Shown: positions 17,515-27,969, counted from the stretch's first letter. The stretch: 64,000 bases of DNA from Chitinophaga sp. (GCF_019236475.1 NZ_JAFAIX010000004.1:558001-622000); one strand, 5' to 3'. The notes: generated by a model not told the origin, from the sequence alone. Numbers and translations: made by a program.

Positions 17515-17543
17515 GTCGTCCCTGCCCGCAAGGCAGGGACGAC
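17515..17543. repeat. 29-bp GC-rich palindrome (REP-like), copy 2
   Basis: Arms GTCGTCCCTGCC and GGCAGGGACGAC flank a CGCAA centre, in the 59-bp gap between the converging uvrA-like and FUSC genes. It is the only hairpin in this gap and may serve as the shared 3' end. Confidence 0.8.
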
Positions 17544-17560
17544 AAGTAGTAGATTTCCCT

Positions 17561-19807
17561 TTATGCTAAAGCTTTACCCATATCTCTCACCAGAGAAAGA
17601 ATGGCTTGCAATTGGTCATGTACTTGTTTGGCTTCCAACATTTCATCGCGGAGAGGCGTAGCGCCTTGTCCCTCGTTGATTTCCTGCTGACGCAGGTGTA
17701 CCAGTTCTTCTAGTCGCTGATCCAGATGCTCGAAGGTATTCAGTGGTGCTGGCAGCGTAGTTTGCTCCTTGGTAGTAGGGTCCAACATTAGCATCAGTTG
17801 ATCCATGTAGTGCAGCAGGTAATTGGTGACCTCCTGGTATTCCGGACGCGGATATTGCACCCCATGATGCAAACTATAAGCCCCGAGGGCCGCCACATGG
17901 GAAGTAAGCGTGTGATTCAATACTACAAAGTGATAGATGCGGGAGCCATTTATTTGCTTGCTCTTTGGCTCCGACAGCATTCGCTGGAAAGCCGCCATCA
18001 TATTGGCGCTGGCCACATAAGTATCTTTACGGGCCAGTTTAAAATCTGTTACGTTTACATTTTCTTTCGCATATACGTTCATCACCACTTCCAAATAGTG
18101 TCTGTTGGCCAGCAGCATTTTCTTCATGTAATTAGGCACAAAATTATGTTCCCAGCTAGGCCACAGCACCATATTGGCGATGAAGGCCAAAGCCCCGCCA
18201 ATGAAGGTATCCAGTACCCGTTGTGCCGCATTGTAGAGATCCGAAGGATGCAAGAAATGCAACAGGAAGATGATAAACGGTGTCACAAAAAACACGCTCA
18301 GCGTGTATTTGAAGCTCATGAAGCTGTATGCGCCCAAGATGCATAGCAACATCGAAATGAAGATGATCGTTGGGTTATGGGTGAGATACAACAATCCTGC
18401 GGCAAACAATGCCCCCAACACAGTACCGATCAGGCGTTGGATGCTTCGGGAGCGGGTCAGTCCGAAACCGGGTTTCAGAATAACCACAATCGTCAGCAAA
18501 ATCCAGTATACACGATCCAAGTGCAAGGACATGCCCAGTAGATAACCCGCCACTGTAGCCAAACTCACACGAATGGCATGACGGAAGTTATGGGACTGGA
18601 AAGTCAAGTTGTCGCGGAAAGTTTCAAAATCGTATTTGGTATGCGTGGTGAACTTGGAAAGTTCCAGCTTCGGATCGATGGACGCATCTTTCAGGCGTTC
18701 CAGGCGAGTCAACCGATGAAGGTTGTAGATGCGTTGGGACATATCCTGCAAGTTGGAGAGGATATTGGTCAATGGCATCGTACGGGTCCTTTCCTTCAGG
18801 GTCGGGAGTTTGAGGGTAATGTCGGCAATGGTTTTGCGGACTTTTTCCATACCCAGTTTGAGATTGGCTTTAGGGAGACTGCGTTGGCCTGCGGCGACTG
18901 CCAGTCCTATGGTTTTCAGTTCCTCTACAAAGTCGAGGATGAGGGTATGAAATTTATCCAGGATTTCATCGTCTTTGAAATCGCGCTGTAATGCCTTGTA
19001 ATCCGTTTGGGAGGCCATGATCTGCTCTTGCAGGTCCACCATGTCTAGGAAGATCAGCACCATGCTTTTATTGATACTGGTAGTACCTTGTTGGTCGGAA
19101 CGTCTTTTCAGCAGCAGTTCCCGCACATTTTCCTGTTTTTCATTTACCAGTACTTGCTGTGCCAAAACGGCCCGGTAGTTTTCGTCTACATGGATGCCAG
19201 GCGTATAGAAATTAGCCCGGAGTTCCAGGTATTTAGCCGTTTGCAGGATACAATCGCCCAAAGCTTGTTGAACGTTCAAGTAGGGGCGAATCTGCCAGAG
19301 TAGGAGCGCCAGCAGGGAATACCAGATACATCCCAGCAGTACCATGCCTGAGTGCAAAAATACGGTGGACGGGGATTGTAGGGATTCTCCCAACATAGAT
19401 ACCAGAATCAGGAGGCAGCCTGTTCCGATGTTCCCGCCACGGTTGCCATACACCAGCAGCATCGCGAAGAAGAAGCAGCAGCCCGCGATCCAGAAGATCA
19501 TGGGAATGGTGTATGGAATCAGGAGCCCGGTTATAAGCGCAGTCAGAAAAATCAGGATCGTACTGATAATAAGGCCGTTCCGTTTATGGATGATGGTACC
19601 TGGCACATCGCTCAGGGCAGTACAGAGGGCGCCCATAGACATGGCAATGCCAAGTCCCAGTTGTCCTAAGGCTGCAAATACCAATGATGGCACGACTACA
19701 CTGATGGTAGTACGTAAACCGTTGCTGAAATGATAACTGTAAAGGAAAGTCTTAACGTCGTTGATCCAATTTTCTGTACGCAATCTCTTACGGGTTTTTC
19801 GAGCCAC
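17561..19807 (-). CDS. FUSC-family (YccS/YhfK-like) inner-membrane protein
   Basis: 748 residues with two membrane blocks of about six helices each, residues about 35-180 and 405-550. The first contains LGIAMSMGALCTALSDVPG, a typical FUSC motif. The second has VYWILLTIVVILKPGFGLTRSR and RLIGTVLGALFAAG, the FUSC-like second domain. A long soluble segment lies between them, and a helical C-terminus of about 170 residues ends the protein. The family includes putative exporters of aromatic acids and aryl compounds, but the substrate is not predictable. It stands alone, with about 246 bp to the divergent smc start. Confidence 0.87.
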   Translation of the reverse strand: MARKTRKRLRTENWINDVKTFLYSYHFSNGLRTTISVVVPSLVFAALGQLGLGIAMSMGALCTALSDVPGTIIHKRNGLIISTILIFLTALITGLLIPYTIPMIFWIAGCCFFFAMLLVYGNRGGNIGTGCLLILVSMLGESLQSPSTVFLHSGMVLLGCIWYSLLALLLWQIRPYLNVQQALGDCILQTAKYLELRANFYTPGIHVDENYRAVLAQQVLVNEKQENVRELLLKRRSDQQGTTSINKSMVLIFLDMVDLQEQIMASQTDYKALQRDFKDDEILDKFHTLILDFVEELKTIGLAVAAGQRSLPKANLKLGMEKVRKTIADITLKLPTLKERTRTMPLTNILSNLQDMSQRIYNLHRLTRLERLKDASIDPKLELSKFTTHTKYDFETFRDNLTFQSHNFRHAIRVSLATVAGYLLGMSLHLDRVYWILLTIVVILKPGFGLTRSRSIQRLIGTVLGALFAAGLLYLTHNPTIIFISMLLCILGAYSFMSFKYTLSVFFVTPFIIFLLHFLHPSDLYNAAQRVLDTFIGGALAFIANMVLWPSWEHNFVPNYMKKMLLANRHYLEVVMNVYAKENVNVTDFKLARKDTYVASANMMAAFQRMLSEPKSKQINGSRIYHFVVLNHTLTSHVAALGAYSLHHGVQYPRPEYQEVTNYLLHYMDQLMLMLDPTTKEQTTLPAPLNTFEHLDQRLEELVHLRQQEINEGQGATPLRDEMLEAKQVHDQLQAILSLVRDMGKALA

Positions 19808-20017
19808 AAAGGTAGATAATACCCTTTGTTAAAAGAATAACCTGTATTAAATCTGACAGGAATTTAAATTTTAATTATTGTTTTCACTATATTTATAATC
19901 AGACCATTATAAATCCGGTAGAATGTTTGGGAATATTAAATTATTCACAACTGTGAATAAAAAAATGCCGGAGATAATGAGTTCTCACTTAATTTACTTT
20001 TCCTTCGGGTAAAATTA

Positions 20018-20025
20018 TATCTTTG
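20018..20025 (+). promoter_or_regulatory. -7 box for smc
   Basis: TATCTTTG matches TAnnTTTG exactly and lies 28 bp upstream of the GTG start at 20054, so a short leader of about 20 nt is expected. The -33 region shows only a weak T-rich word. Confidence 0.55.
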
Positions 20026-20053
20026 ACGCCTTAAAAAATCTCGGAGTAAAGTC

Positions 20054-23000
20054 GTGCGCTTAAAAACACTAGAAATTAAAGGCTTTAAAAGTTTTGCAGA
20101 TAAGACCGTTTTGCAGTTCGATGAGGGGATTACTGGGGTAATTGGGCCGAATGGTTGTGGCAAAAGTAATATTATCGACTCTATCCGCTGGGTGATCGGG
20201 GAGCATAAAATCAGTAACCTGCGTTCTGAGAACCAGGCAGGCCTGGTTTTCAATGGCTCGAAGACACGTTCTTCCAGTGGTATGGCGGAGGTGAGCCTCA
20301 CGTTCGAGAATACCAAGAATGTACTGCCTACCGAGTTTACTACGGTAACGATTACCCGTAAATTCTACAAAAATGGGGACAGTGAGTACCGCCTCAATGA
20401 TGTAGCCTGTCGTCTGAAAGACATCCACAACCTGTTCATGGACACCGGTGTAAGTACCGATTCCTATGCGATCATTGAGCTGGGTATGGTGGACGACATC
20501 ATCAAAGATAAGGAGAACAGTCGCCGCCGCATGCTGGAACAAGCTGCGGGTATTTCCATTTACAAAACCAGGAAAAAGGAAGCTAAAGCCAAACTGGACG
20601 CCACTGAGGGCGACCTTAACCGCATTGAAGACCTCCTCTTCGAAATCAACAACAACCTCAAAACATTGGAAAGCCAGGCCCGTAAAGCCGAGCGTTTCTA
20701 TGAGGTGAAGAAGGAATACCGCGATGCGAGTATAGAACTGGCAAAAGCTGCCCTGGAAGGCTTTAATATCACTTTCAAAGACCTGTCCGAAAAGCAACAG
20801 GAGGAAAGCGATCGCAAACTGGCCTTGGAAACGGAGATCAAATCTGCCGAGGCTGCCGTGGAAGAAGATAAACTTCACTTCGTCGCCAAGGAAAGAGAAC
20901 TCCAGACCCTCCAGAAATCGTACAACGAACTGGTAGCCACCATCCGTACCAAAGAAAACGACAAAAACCTCGCTTCCCAACAGCTCACTTATCTGAAGGA
21001 ACGCGAAAAAAATATTACCGACTTTCTCAATAATGCGGAAGGACAGCTCTCCGGGCTGACTTCCTCCATCGAATTTTCCGAAAAACAAGTGGTAGAAGAA
21101 GGTGAAATCTTCGAAACCATGACAGATGAGCTGGAAACACTCCGGGAAATGGTGGATGAGAAAAAGGATAAATTCCAGCAAAAGAAACAAGCCCTCGAAA
21201 CGCTCCGTAATGACCAGCAGCGCTGGCAGCGTCAGCAGTTCGAAGCGGAGAAAAAAGTGGCCGTTGCCGATACCTCCGTTCAAAACTTGCAGCGTAGCAT
21301 GCAGCAGTTGCAAGAAGAAAAGGTAGGCCGTCAGCAACAAATCACACAGTTGGAAGGGGAGAAAACGACCCTCCAACAAACCCTGGAAACAGAAAAGACT
21401 GCCCTCGAGGAAATGATCCGATTCCAGGACGAAACCAAAGAAAAAATCCTCGCTACCCAATCCGATATTGAAGGGCTCCGCGATCAACTCGTAGACGAGA
21501 ATCGTAAGCTGGATTCAAAAAAGAATGAATACGACCTGCTTAAGTCGTTAGTAGACAGTCTGGAAGGTTATCCTGAAAGTATCAAATTCCTCAAGAAGAA
21601 CCCCGACTGGAATAATGCCGCTCCCATTCTCTCCGATATCTTTTTCTGTAAGGAAGAATACCGCACTTGCGTAGAAAATCTCCTGGAGCCTTACCTGAAC
21701 TATTACGTTGTCAATAATGCTGCGGAAGCTGTACAGGCTATCCAGTTGCTGGATAGTAACAAAAAAGGAAAGGCGAATTTCTTTATCCTGGATCAGTTCC
21801 GTCAACAGGCAGAAAATATTCTGACGCCACCTGGTACCATTCCGGCCTTGCAGGTAGTGGAAATCGAAGAGAAGTACAAAGGACTGGGTAATTTCCTGCT
21901 GGGGAAAGTATTTATAGGGGAAGACATCAGCCGCTTAGAATTCAGTCAGTTGTCCAGTGATGAGATATTTTTGCTGGAGAAATCTGGCCGTATGCATCGC
22001 GGGAAATATAATATCTCTGGAGGTTCTGTAGGACTCTTCGAAGGTAAAAAACTCGGACGTGCTAAGAACCTAGAGAAGCTGGAAGCTGAAATCAAAGACC
22101 TGGAAGCTATTGTAGGCCGATTGAAAGTGGCCATACAAGAGAAACACAACCAGGTGTTGGGATATAACAGTCAGCTCAATGAAAATAATATCAATGCCGG
22201 GAAGGATAAGATCAACCAGTTGAACAACCAACTGTTTGGCCTCCAGAACAGGATTGAGAACTTCCATCACCTCATCGAAGCAGGGGATAAGCGCCTGGCT
22301 GAAATGCAACAATCCCTGGAAAGCAACCAGGAAAGCATTTCTGGTGTAAGAGAAGAACTCGATAACCTGAACGACCGGGTAAATGAATTGCAGGATACTA
22401 TTGTTGAGGCAGATAGAAATGCCCAAGAATCGGAACAGCAATTCAATATGGCGAATGTGCAGTTCAATAACCAGAACTTGCAACAAACCCGCCAGCAGAG
22501 CAAGGTACAGGCCCTCAAGCAAGAACTTGAATTCAAACGCAAGCAACTGACAGACCTGCATACCCAGATCACTAGCAACAAAGCACAACTGGAAGATGCA
22601 GTGGCCAATATCGCTGCTGCCCAGGATAAACTGAACCATGCAGATGATGGCCTCGTAGAACTGTTCCGTCAGCGCGAAGAGGAAGAAAAAGCCCTCAACG
22701 AAAAAGACCAGGAATACTACAACTTCCGTAACCATCTGCAAGAGTTGGAAACGACCCTGCGCAACAAGCAAAAGGCCCGTGAACAGTTGGACCAGCAATT
22801 GAATACCATCAAGGATAAGGTGAACGAACTGAAACTGCAATTGGCCTCCATGAAAGAAAGGCTCAGCGTAGAGTTCAAAGTAAACCTGGACGAGATCATT
22901 GATGAACAGCGTAGTTCACAGTTGCCAGTGGAAGAACTCCAAGCTAGTGCTGAACGCCTGAAGAAACGCCTGGAAAATATGGGTGAAATCAACCCTACTG

Positions 23001-23584
23001 CTATTGAAGCATTCCAGGAAATGAAGAAAAGATATGAGTTCATCTTGGAACAGAAAACAGACCTGGTGAATGCGAAAGACTCCCTGCTGGCCACGATCCA
23101 GGAAGTGGAATCTACCGCCAACCAGAAGTTCCTGGATACTTTTAATACCGTAAAAGAGAACTTTATCCGGGTATTTAAAGCCCTGTTTACAGAGGAAGAC
23201 CAGTGTGATATGATCCTGAGCGACCCTGAAAACCTGGCAGATACCGGTATTGAAATTATTGCGAAACCGAAAGGGAAACGTCCGGCGGCGATTACACAGC
23301 TCTCCGGTGGTGAGAAAACCCTCACTGCTACGGCGCTGTTGTTTGCCATCTATCTCATCAAGCCAGCACCATTCTGTATCCTGGATGAGGTAGACGCACC
23401 ACTGGACGATGCCAACGTAGGTAAATTTACCAACATGATACGCAAGTTCTCCGATAACTCTCAGTTCATCATCGTTACCCACAATAAGCAAACTATGGCT
23501 GCTGTGGACGTTATTTACGGCGTAACGATGCAGGAACCTGGCGTCAGCAAACTAGTTCCGGTAGATTTCCGAAGTTTGAACTGA
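20054..23584 (+). CDS. smc: Chromosome segregation ATPase SMC
   Basis: 1176 residues. The GTG start at 20054 is chosen because the first residues MRLKTLEIKGFKSFADKT are the canonical SMC N-terminus. Walker A GPNGCGKSNI lies near 32-41, a coiled coil runs to about 500, the hinge is at about 500-680 (LEGYPESIKFLKKNPDW, GKVFIGEDISRLE), and a return coiled coil follows. The C-terminal head has the signature TQLSGGEKTLTATALLFAI and Walker B CILDEVDAPLDDANV. It compacts and segregates chromosomes with ScpA/ScpB, which are not in this window. Length is normal, and the gene has its own -7 box. Confidence 0.97.
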   Translation: MRLKTLEIKGFKSFADKTVLQFDEGITGVIGPNGCGKSNIIDSIRWVIGEHKISNLRSENQAGLVFNGSKTRSSSGMAEVSLTFENTKNVLPTEFTTVTITRKFYKNGDSEYRLNDVACRLKDIHNLFMDTGVSTDSYAIIELGMVDDIIKDKENSRRRMLEQAAGISIYKTRKKEAKAKLDATEGDLNRIEDLLFEINNNLKTLESQARKAERFYEVKKEYRDASIELAKAALEGFNITFKDLSEKQQEESDRKLALETEIKSAEAAVEEDKLHFVAKERELQTLQKSYNELVATIRTKENDKNLASQQLTYLKEREKNITDFLNNAEGQLSGLTSSIEFSEKQVVEEGEIFETMTDELETLREMVDEKKDKFQQKKQALETLRNDQQRWQRQQFEAEKKVAVADTSVQNLQRSMQQLQEEKVGRQQQITQLEGEKTTLQQTLETEKTALEEMIRFQDETKEKILATQSDIEGLRDQLVDENRKLDSKKNEYDLLKSLVDSLEGYPESIKFLKKNPDWNNAAPILSDIFFCKEEYRTCVENLLEPYLNYYVVNNAAEAVQAIQLLDSNKKGKANFFILDQFRQQAENILTPPGTIPALQVVEIEEKYKGLGNFLLGKVFIGEDISRLEFSQLSSDEIFLLEKSGRMHRGKYNISGGSVGLFEGKKLGRAKNLEKLEAEIKDLEAIVGRLKVAIQEKHNQVLGYNSQLNENNINAGKDKINQLNNQLFGLQNRIENFHHLIEAGDKRLAEMQQSLESNQESISGVREELDNLNDRVNELQDTIVEADRNAQESEQQFNMANVQFNNQNLQQTRQQSKVQALKQELEFKRKQLTDLHTQITSNKAQLEDAVANIAAAQDKLNHADDGLVELFRQREEEEKALNEKDQEYYNFRNHLQELETTLRNKQKAREQLDQQLNTIKDKVNELKLQLASMKERLSVEFKVNLDEIIDEQRSSQLPVEELQASAERLKKRLENMGEINPTAIEAFQEMKKRYEFILEQKTDLVNAKDSLLATIQEVESTANQKFLDTFNTVKENFIRVFKALFTEEDQCDMILSDPENLADTGIEIIAKPKGKRPAAITQLSGGEKTLTATALLFAIYLIKPAPFCILDEVDAPLDDANVGKFTNMIRKFSDNSQFIIVTHNKQTMAAVDVIYGVTMQEPGVSKLVPVDFRSLN

Positions 23585-23659
23585 TCGCAGGTTTGAGTTG
23601 TTGTAGATAATTGACTGCTAAATTCTTTATTCTAAAAAAATAAAAAAACTGTAAACACT

Positions 23660-24058
23660 ATGGGCGCATGGGGCACCAGGAACTTTGAAAACGATGGATC
23701 ACAGGACTGGGTTTTTGACCTGATTGAAAGCAAAGACGGCGGGCTGGTTACTGATACACTGGCACGTATCATCAACAATCACGAAAAGCTGGAAGTCTCT
23801 GATTGTGAAGAAGCACTGGCGGCTGCTGAAACAGTTGCCGCACTGGTAGGTAGACCCAGTGAAGATTATCCGGAAGATCCGCTGGACAAACTGGATATCC
23901 TGAATCTGATCGGAACCAAAGCATTAAGAAACCAGGCTATTAACGCAGTAAACAAGGTTATCAATAGCTCCGAAATGCGTAGCTATTGGGAAACTGAGGG
24001 TAACCTCGAATCTTGGGAAGCTGTACAGGCAGGACTGATTAAAAGACTTGAAATCTAA
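23660..24058 (+). CDS. DUF4259 domain protein
   Basis: 132 residues. It opens with MGAWGTRNFENDGSQDWVFDL, the hallmark of DUF4259 proteins, and continues with a helical body (EEALAAAETVAALVGRPSEDYPE). No signal peptide or membrane segment is seen, so it is probably cytoplasmic. The family's function is unknown. It lies 75 bp after smc and is followed by a strong bidirectional terminator. Confidence 0.85.
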   Translation: MGAWGTRNFENDGSQDWVFDLIESKDGGLVTDTLARIINNHEKLEVSDCEEALAAAETVAALVGRPSEDYPEDPLDKLDILNLIGTKALRNQAINAVNKVINSSEMRSYWETEGNLESWEAVQAGLIKRLEI

Positions 24059-24080
24059 TGTCCAAACAGACATACAGATA

Positions 24081-24125
24081 AAAAAATAAAACCCGTCCGG
24101 ATTATCCGGACGGGTTTTATTTTTT
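24081..24125. terminator. Bidirectional terminator between the DUF4259 and nupC-like genes
   Basis: Perfect 20-bp stem with a 5-nt ATTAT loop; core ACCCGTCCGG / CCGGACGGGT with A- and T-runs outside, serving both converging genes. Confidence 0.92.
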
Positions 24126-24145
24126 TATGATGAAGATCTTGTCTT

Positions 24146-25441
24146 TTACATCAAAATACCTGCAATGGTAGCAGATAGGTAAGAAGCCAATGTACCACAG
24201 AACAGGGCTTTCAGGCCTAGTTTTGCCAGGTCACTTCTTCTGTCTGGGGCCAGTTCTCCGATACCACCGATCTGCATACCTACACTGCTGAAGTTTGCAA
24301 AACCAGCAATCGCAATGGTGACGATGGCAATACCTTTAGGTGAAACCACAGGAACGGTGTGGCTGGTCATACTTTTGAACGCTACAAACTCATTGATGGT
24401 GAGTTTTTGTCCGAGTAAGGTAGCAACATTATTGACATCAGTAGTTGGAACACCCATGGCCCAAGCCATTGGAGTAAAGAGTTTACCGAAAATCCAGTCG
24501 AGGCTAAGGTTGAAATTAGGATTGAAGATATGACCGATGTGGATCAGTAACCAGTCGATACAAGCAATGAGCGCGATGAAACCAATCAACATGGCTATAA
24601 CGTTCATGGCTATCTTAAAACCATCGCCGGCGCCATGAGAGATAGCATCGATTACGTTGGTATAGTTACTTTTTACTTCCATTTTCACGCGGCCCATGGT
24701 CTGGCTTTCTTCTGTTTCCGGGAAAACAATTTTAGAAATTACCAGTGCACCTGGAGCAGCCATCAAGCTGGCGGTAATGAGGAAAGGAGCGATGTCCATA
24801 CCTGCTTGGAAGCCCATGTTGGCGTATACTACAAGGATACCACCAGCGATACAGGCAAGACTTCCACTCATAGAAGCGAGCAATTCACTTTTGGTCATAG
24901 TAGGGAGGTAAGGACGAATCATTACCTGTGCTTCCACTTGGCCTACGAAGGCACTGGCCACATTACTCAGCGCTTCTGCACCACTCACGCGCATCACCAC
25001 ATTCATGGCGCGAGCAATCACCGCTACTACGCGCTGCATGATGCCATAGTGATATAAAATAGCTACCAGTACGCAAACGAGGATAATAGTGGCTGTAACG
25101 TTGAATGCGAAAACAAAACCACCGCTGGCAAAATCACCAAATGCGCTACTACCGGGTTGGGCTACACCAATACCACCGTAAACAAAGGCAGCACCTTGAC
25201 GTGCGAATGATTCTAGTTTACCCATTGCATGGCCTACTTGCTGAAAAAACCAGGTTACGGGAGGAACCTTAAAAACCAGTATGCCAATTACTACCTGTAA
25301 TGCGATGCCACTAAATACTAATCTGTAGTTGATCTTACTCCTGTTGTTGGAAAATAAGTAGGCTATACCCAGAATAAGTATTATGCCTATCAAGCCCTGA
25401 AAGCGTTCCATAAATGCAAATAAATCGTAAAATGTATGCAA
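24146..25441 (-). CDS. NupC/CNT-family nucleoside transporter
   Basis: 431 residues with about ten membrane segments. Motifs of the concentrative nucleoside transporter family are present: NVASAFVGQVEAQVMIRPYLPTM-like in mid-protein, GSLACIAGGILVVY, and a C-terminal GFANFSSVGMQIGGIGELAP followed by DLAKLGLKALFCGTLASYLSA. These import nucleosides with Na+ or H+ across the inner membrane. Nucleotide specificity cannot be told. A TATCTTCG word on this strand (25457-25450), just before the start, is a weak -7 box. Confidence 0.93.
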   Translation of the reverse strand: MHTFYDLFAFMERFQGLIGIILILGIAYLFSNNRSKINYRLVFSGIALQVVIGILVFKVPPVTWFFQQVGHAMGKLESFARQGAAFVYGGIGVAQPGSSAFGDFASGGFVFAFNVTATIILVCVLVAILYHYGIMQRVVAVIARAMNVVMRVSGAEALSNVASAFVGQVEAQVMIRPYLPTMTKSELLASMSGSLACIAGGILVVYANMGFQAGMDIAPFLITASLMAAPGALVISKIVFPETEESQTMGRVKMEVKSNYTNVIDAISHGAGDGFKIAMNVIAMLIGFIALIACIDWLLIHIGHIFNPNFNLSLDWIFGKLFTPMAWAMGVPTTDVNNVATLLGQKLTINEFVAFKSMTSHTVPVVSPKGIAIVTIAIAGFANFSSVGMQIGGIGELAPDRRSDLAKLGLKALFCGTLASYLSATIAGILM

Positions 25442-25546
25442 TGAAGCGACGAAGATAGGATTTTTTTCAAACGGGGAACGCTTATGTAATAAGGAATGAA
25501 AAAAACAGTTGAAAAATGTATTTTTAACCCTTGCAACAGATTCAAG

Positions 25547-27817
25547 ATGGGTTTTTATAAATTCCTGGGTATATCCACGTTAGCGCTGGCATTTTTTGCA
25601 TGTGGCCAGCCACAATCTTCTATATTTAATAGTGCAGCCGCAGATACGGCGGCAGCTCCCACGTTGGGAGGCAAAGAGGCTATTGGCCATATGCAGGTCG
25701 ATTCCGGGCTGGAAGTGCAATTGGTGGCGCAAGAGCCAATGGTGGTAGCTCCCGTGGCCATGAGCTTTGATCCGCAGGGGAGGATGTGGGTAGTAGAGAT
25801 GATGGGCTTTATGCCCGATACCAGTGGCACCGGAGAAGATGTACCGGATGGAAAAGTAGTCATCTTGCAAGATACCAATGGAGATGGAGTAGCAGATAAA
25901 CGCACGGTATTCCTGGATTCCCTGGTACTGCCAAGGGCTATCTGTTTGATAGACAGTGGTATACTCGTAGCTACGCCGCCTCAACTTTGGTATTATGAAA
26001 TCAAAAACGACCAACCCGGCAAACGTACCCTGGTAGATGATAAATATGCCGATGGCGGCAACGTAGAACATCAGCCCAACGGGCTTTTACGGGCAATGGA
26101 CAACTGGATTTACAGTGCAAAATCGGATAGGCGTTACCGTAGGATCAATGGTAAATGGGTGAAAGAAAACACGCATTTCCGTGGCCAGTGGGGTATTAGC
26201 CAGGATGATGAAGGGCGACTCTTCTATAATAATAACTCTCAGAACCTGTTAGGAGATTATTTCCTGCCGGGGATGGCCGCTAATAACCCCCATCAGCGCG
26301 ATGCTGCGGGCTTTGATGAAAAAATTGTACGCGATAACCGCGTATTCCCTATTCGCCCGAATAGGGGCGTCAATAGAGGATATGTAAAAGGAGTGTTGGA
26401 CGATAGTGGCAGGTTGGTTTCTTTTACAGCGGCTTGTGGTCCGCATATTTATCGAGCTATGACTTTGCCTTATCAATATTATGGCAATGCCTTCGTAGCA
26501 GAACCTGCGGCCAACCTGATTAAGCGGGACATCCTCTTAGATAGTGGCGTGGTAGTTACTGGTCATGAGGCGTACCAGGATATGGAGTTCTTGGCCAGTA
26601 CAGACGAGCGTTTCCGACCGGTGAATATCACCACTGGGCCTGATGGTACGCTCTATATTGTAGATATGTATAGGGGAATTATCCAGCACAAAACGTATCT
26701 CACAGGCTATTTAAAACAACAGATTGCTTCCCGCCAACTTACGCGACCCTTGAACTGTGGCCGTATTTATCGCATTGTGCCTAAAGGCCAGCGGGTAGAA
26801 AACCATCCGCTGTTGCTGAACCGCCCGGCGAAGCTGATAGAGCTATTGCATGATGCCAATGGTATGCGCCGAGATATGGCCCAACAGTTGATTATAGACA
26901 ATCACCTGGTCACATTAGCGCCTGCTTTACGGCAAATGTTACAGGATACGACGCAGCCACTAGGGCAGCGACATGCCCTCTGGACCTTAGAAGGACTAGG
27001 GCTGTTACAGTGGGATGATGTCTCCCGAATCATACATACCAACACAAAACCTTTACAAATACAGGCAATAGGCGCTATTCCTGCTGTGTTAACCGCTACT
27101 ACTATCAAACCTGCGGTTATTTTGATCGATAGTTTGCTGGCCGATAAAGCCCTGGCGCCTTATGCAGCTTGGCTTTTGCCCGTTGTAGGAAAATTGGATA
27201 AAGCTGCTGCCAAACGGATGGAATTGCAATTAGTGAAATCGTATGCCCATGACCGTTATATCGCAGCCGCGTTGATCAATAATGCTTATGACCGGGAACC
27301 TGCTATGCTAAAGGAATTGCAGGCCATCAATTCAGATACTTCGTTGGCATTGAATAAGGCATTAGTTCATGTATTGGAAGATATGCAAAGTGCAGAAGAG
27401 AAGAAGCGTATGGCAGCATTGGAGCTGACGTATCCGCGGGGGCATGAGATATTTACCACCGTTTGCCAGACTTGTCATGGTAAAAATGGGAAAGGGATTG
27501 CTTCTATGGCGCCGCCGCTGAATGAAAGCAATTGGGTGAATGGGAATAAGCAATCATTGATATCCATTGTATTATATGGCCTCACCGGTCCGGTGACGGT
27601 ACATGGAAAAGTATATCAGGCCCCAGAAATCAGTGGAGATATGCCTGGCATTGGCGGAAGTGCAGAGTATAGTAATGAAGATATATCGCAAATAATATCA
27701 TATATCCGCAATGCTTGGAAGAATAATGCAGATAAAGTAACAGCAGCAGAGGTAAAAGCGGTGAGACAACAGTACAATGGCCGGCAAAAACCATTTACTG
27801 TTGGGGAATTGCAATAG
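25547..27817 (+). CDS. Lipoprotein c-type cytochrome with dehydrogenase-like propeller (PVC-type)
   Basis: 756 residues from ATG 25547, chosen because MGFYKFLGISTLALAFFACG is a lipoprotein signal with its lipid cysteine; an upstream ATG at 25496 would bury it. Residues about 45-430 form a beta-propeller domain of the sugar-dehydrogenase-like type (AMSFDPQGRMWVVEMMGFMP, NITTGPDGTLYIVDMYRG). A helical, HEAT-like middle follows. The C-terminal cytochrome c domain has CQTCHGKNGKG near residue 644, with a Met-containing distal part (ISGDMPGIGG). By family these are periplasm-facing oxidoreductases of unknown substrate. It is a single gene ending in a 14-bp hairpin. Confidence 0.85.
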   Translation: MGFYKFLGISTLALAFFACGQPQSSIFNSAAADTAAAPTLGGKEAIGHMQVDSGLEVQLVAQEPMVVAPVAMSFDPQGRMWVVEMMGFMPDTSGTGEDVPDGKVVILQDTNGDGVADKRTVFLDSLVLPRAICLIDSGILVATPPQLWYYEIKNDQPGKRTLVDDKYADGGNVEHQPNGLLRAMDNWIYSAKSDRRYRRINGKWVKENTHFRGQWGISQDDEGRLFYNNNSQNLLGDYFLPGMAANNPHQRDAAGFDEKIVRDNRVFPIRPNRGVNRGYVKGVLDDSGRLVSFTAACGPHIYRAMTLPYQYYGNAFVAEPAANLIKRDILLDSGVVVTGHEAYQDMEFLASTDERFRPVNITTGPDGTLYIVDMYRGIIQHKTYLTGYLKQQIASRQLTRPLNCGRIYRIVPKGQRVENHPLLLNRPAKLIELLHDANGMRRDMAQQLIIDNHLVTLAPALRQMLQDTTQPLGQRHALWTLEGLGLLQWDDVSRIIHTNTKPLQIQAIGAIPAVLTATTIKPAVILIDSLLADKALAPYAAWLLPVVGKLDKAAAKRMELQLVKSYAHDRYIAAALINNAYDREPAMLKELQAINSDTSLALNKALVHVLEDMQSAEEKKRMAALELTYPRGHEIFTTVCQTCHGKNGKGIASMAPPLNESNWVNGNKQSLISIVLYGLTGPVTVHGKVYQAPEISGDMPGIGGSAEYSNEDISQIISYIRNAWKNNADKVTAAEVKAVRQQYNGRQKPFTVGELQ

Positions 27818-27857
27818 GTGCCACTGGATAATCCTAAAATACTGCCGGAAATACTGG

Positions 27858-27897
27858 GTAAATATTCAATGTTGTGTTGGCAGCATTGAATATTTAC
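27858..27897 (+). terminator. 14-bp-stem hairpin after the cytochrome gene
   Basis: GTAAATATTCAATG (27858-27871) pairs with CATTGAATATTTAC (27884-27897) around a 12-nt loop, 40 bp after the stop. It is followed by A-rich rather than T-rich sequence, so it may stabilise the 3' end rather than terminate. Confidence 0.5.
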
Positions 27898-27969
27898 AAA
27901 AGAAAAAGCAACAATATTTAATGTATTATAATCATATTATAAGTTCATTTCCGTGAAGGAAATTAACCC

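Noticed and set aside
20069..21487. 472-codon open frame opposite smc
   Set aside because: Antisense shadow of the coiled-coil coding region, dominated by Phe and Leu from reversed Glu and Lys codons.
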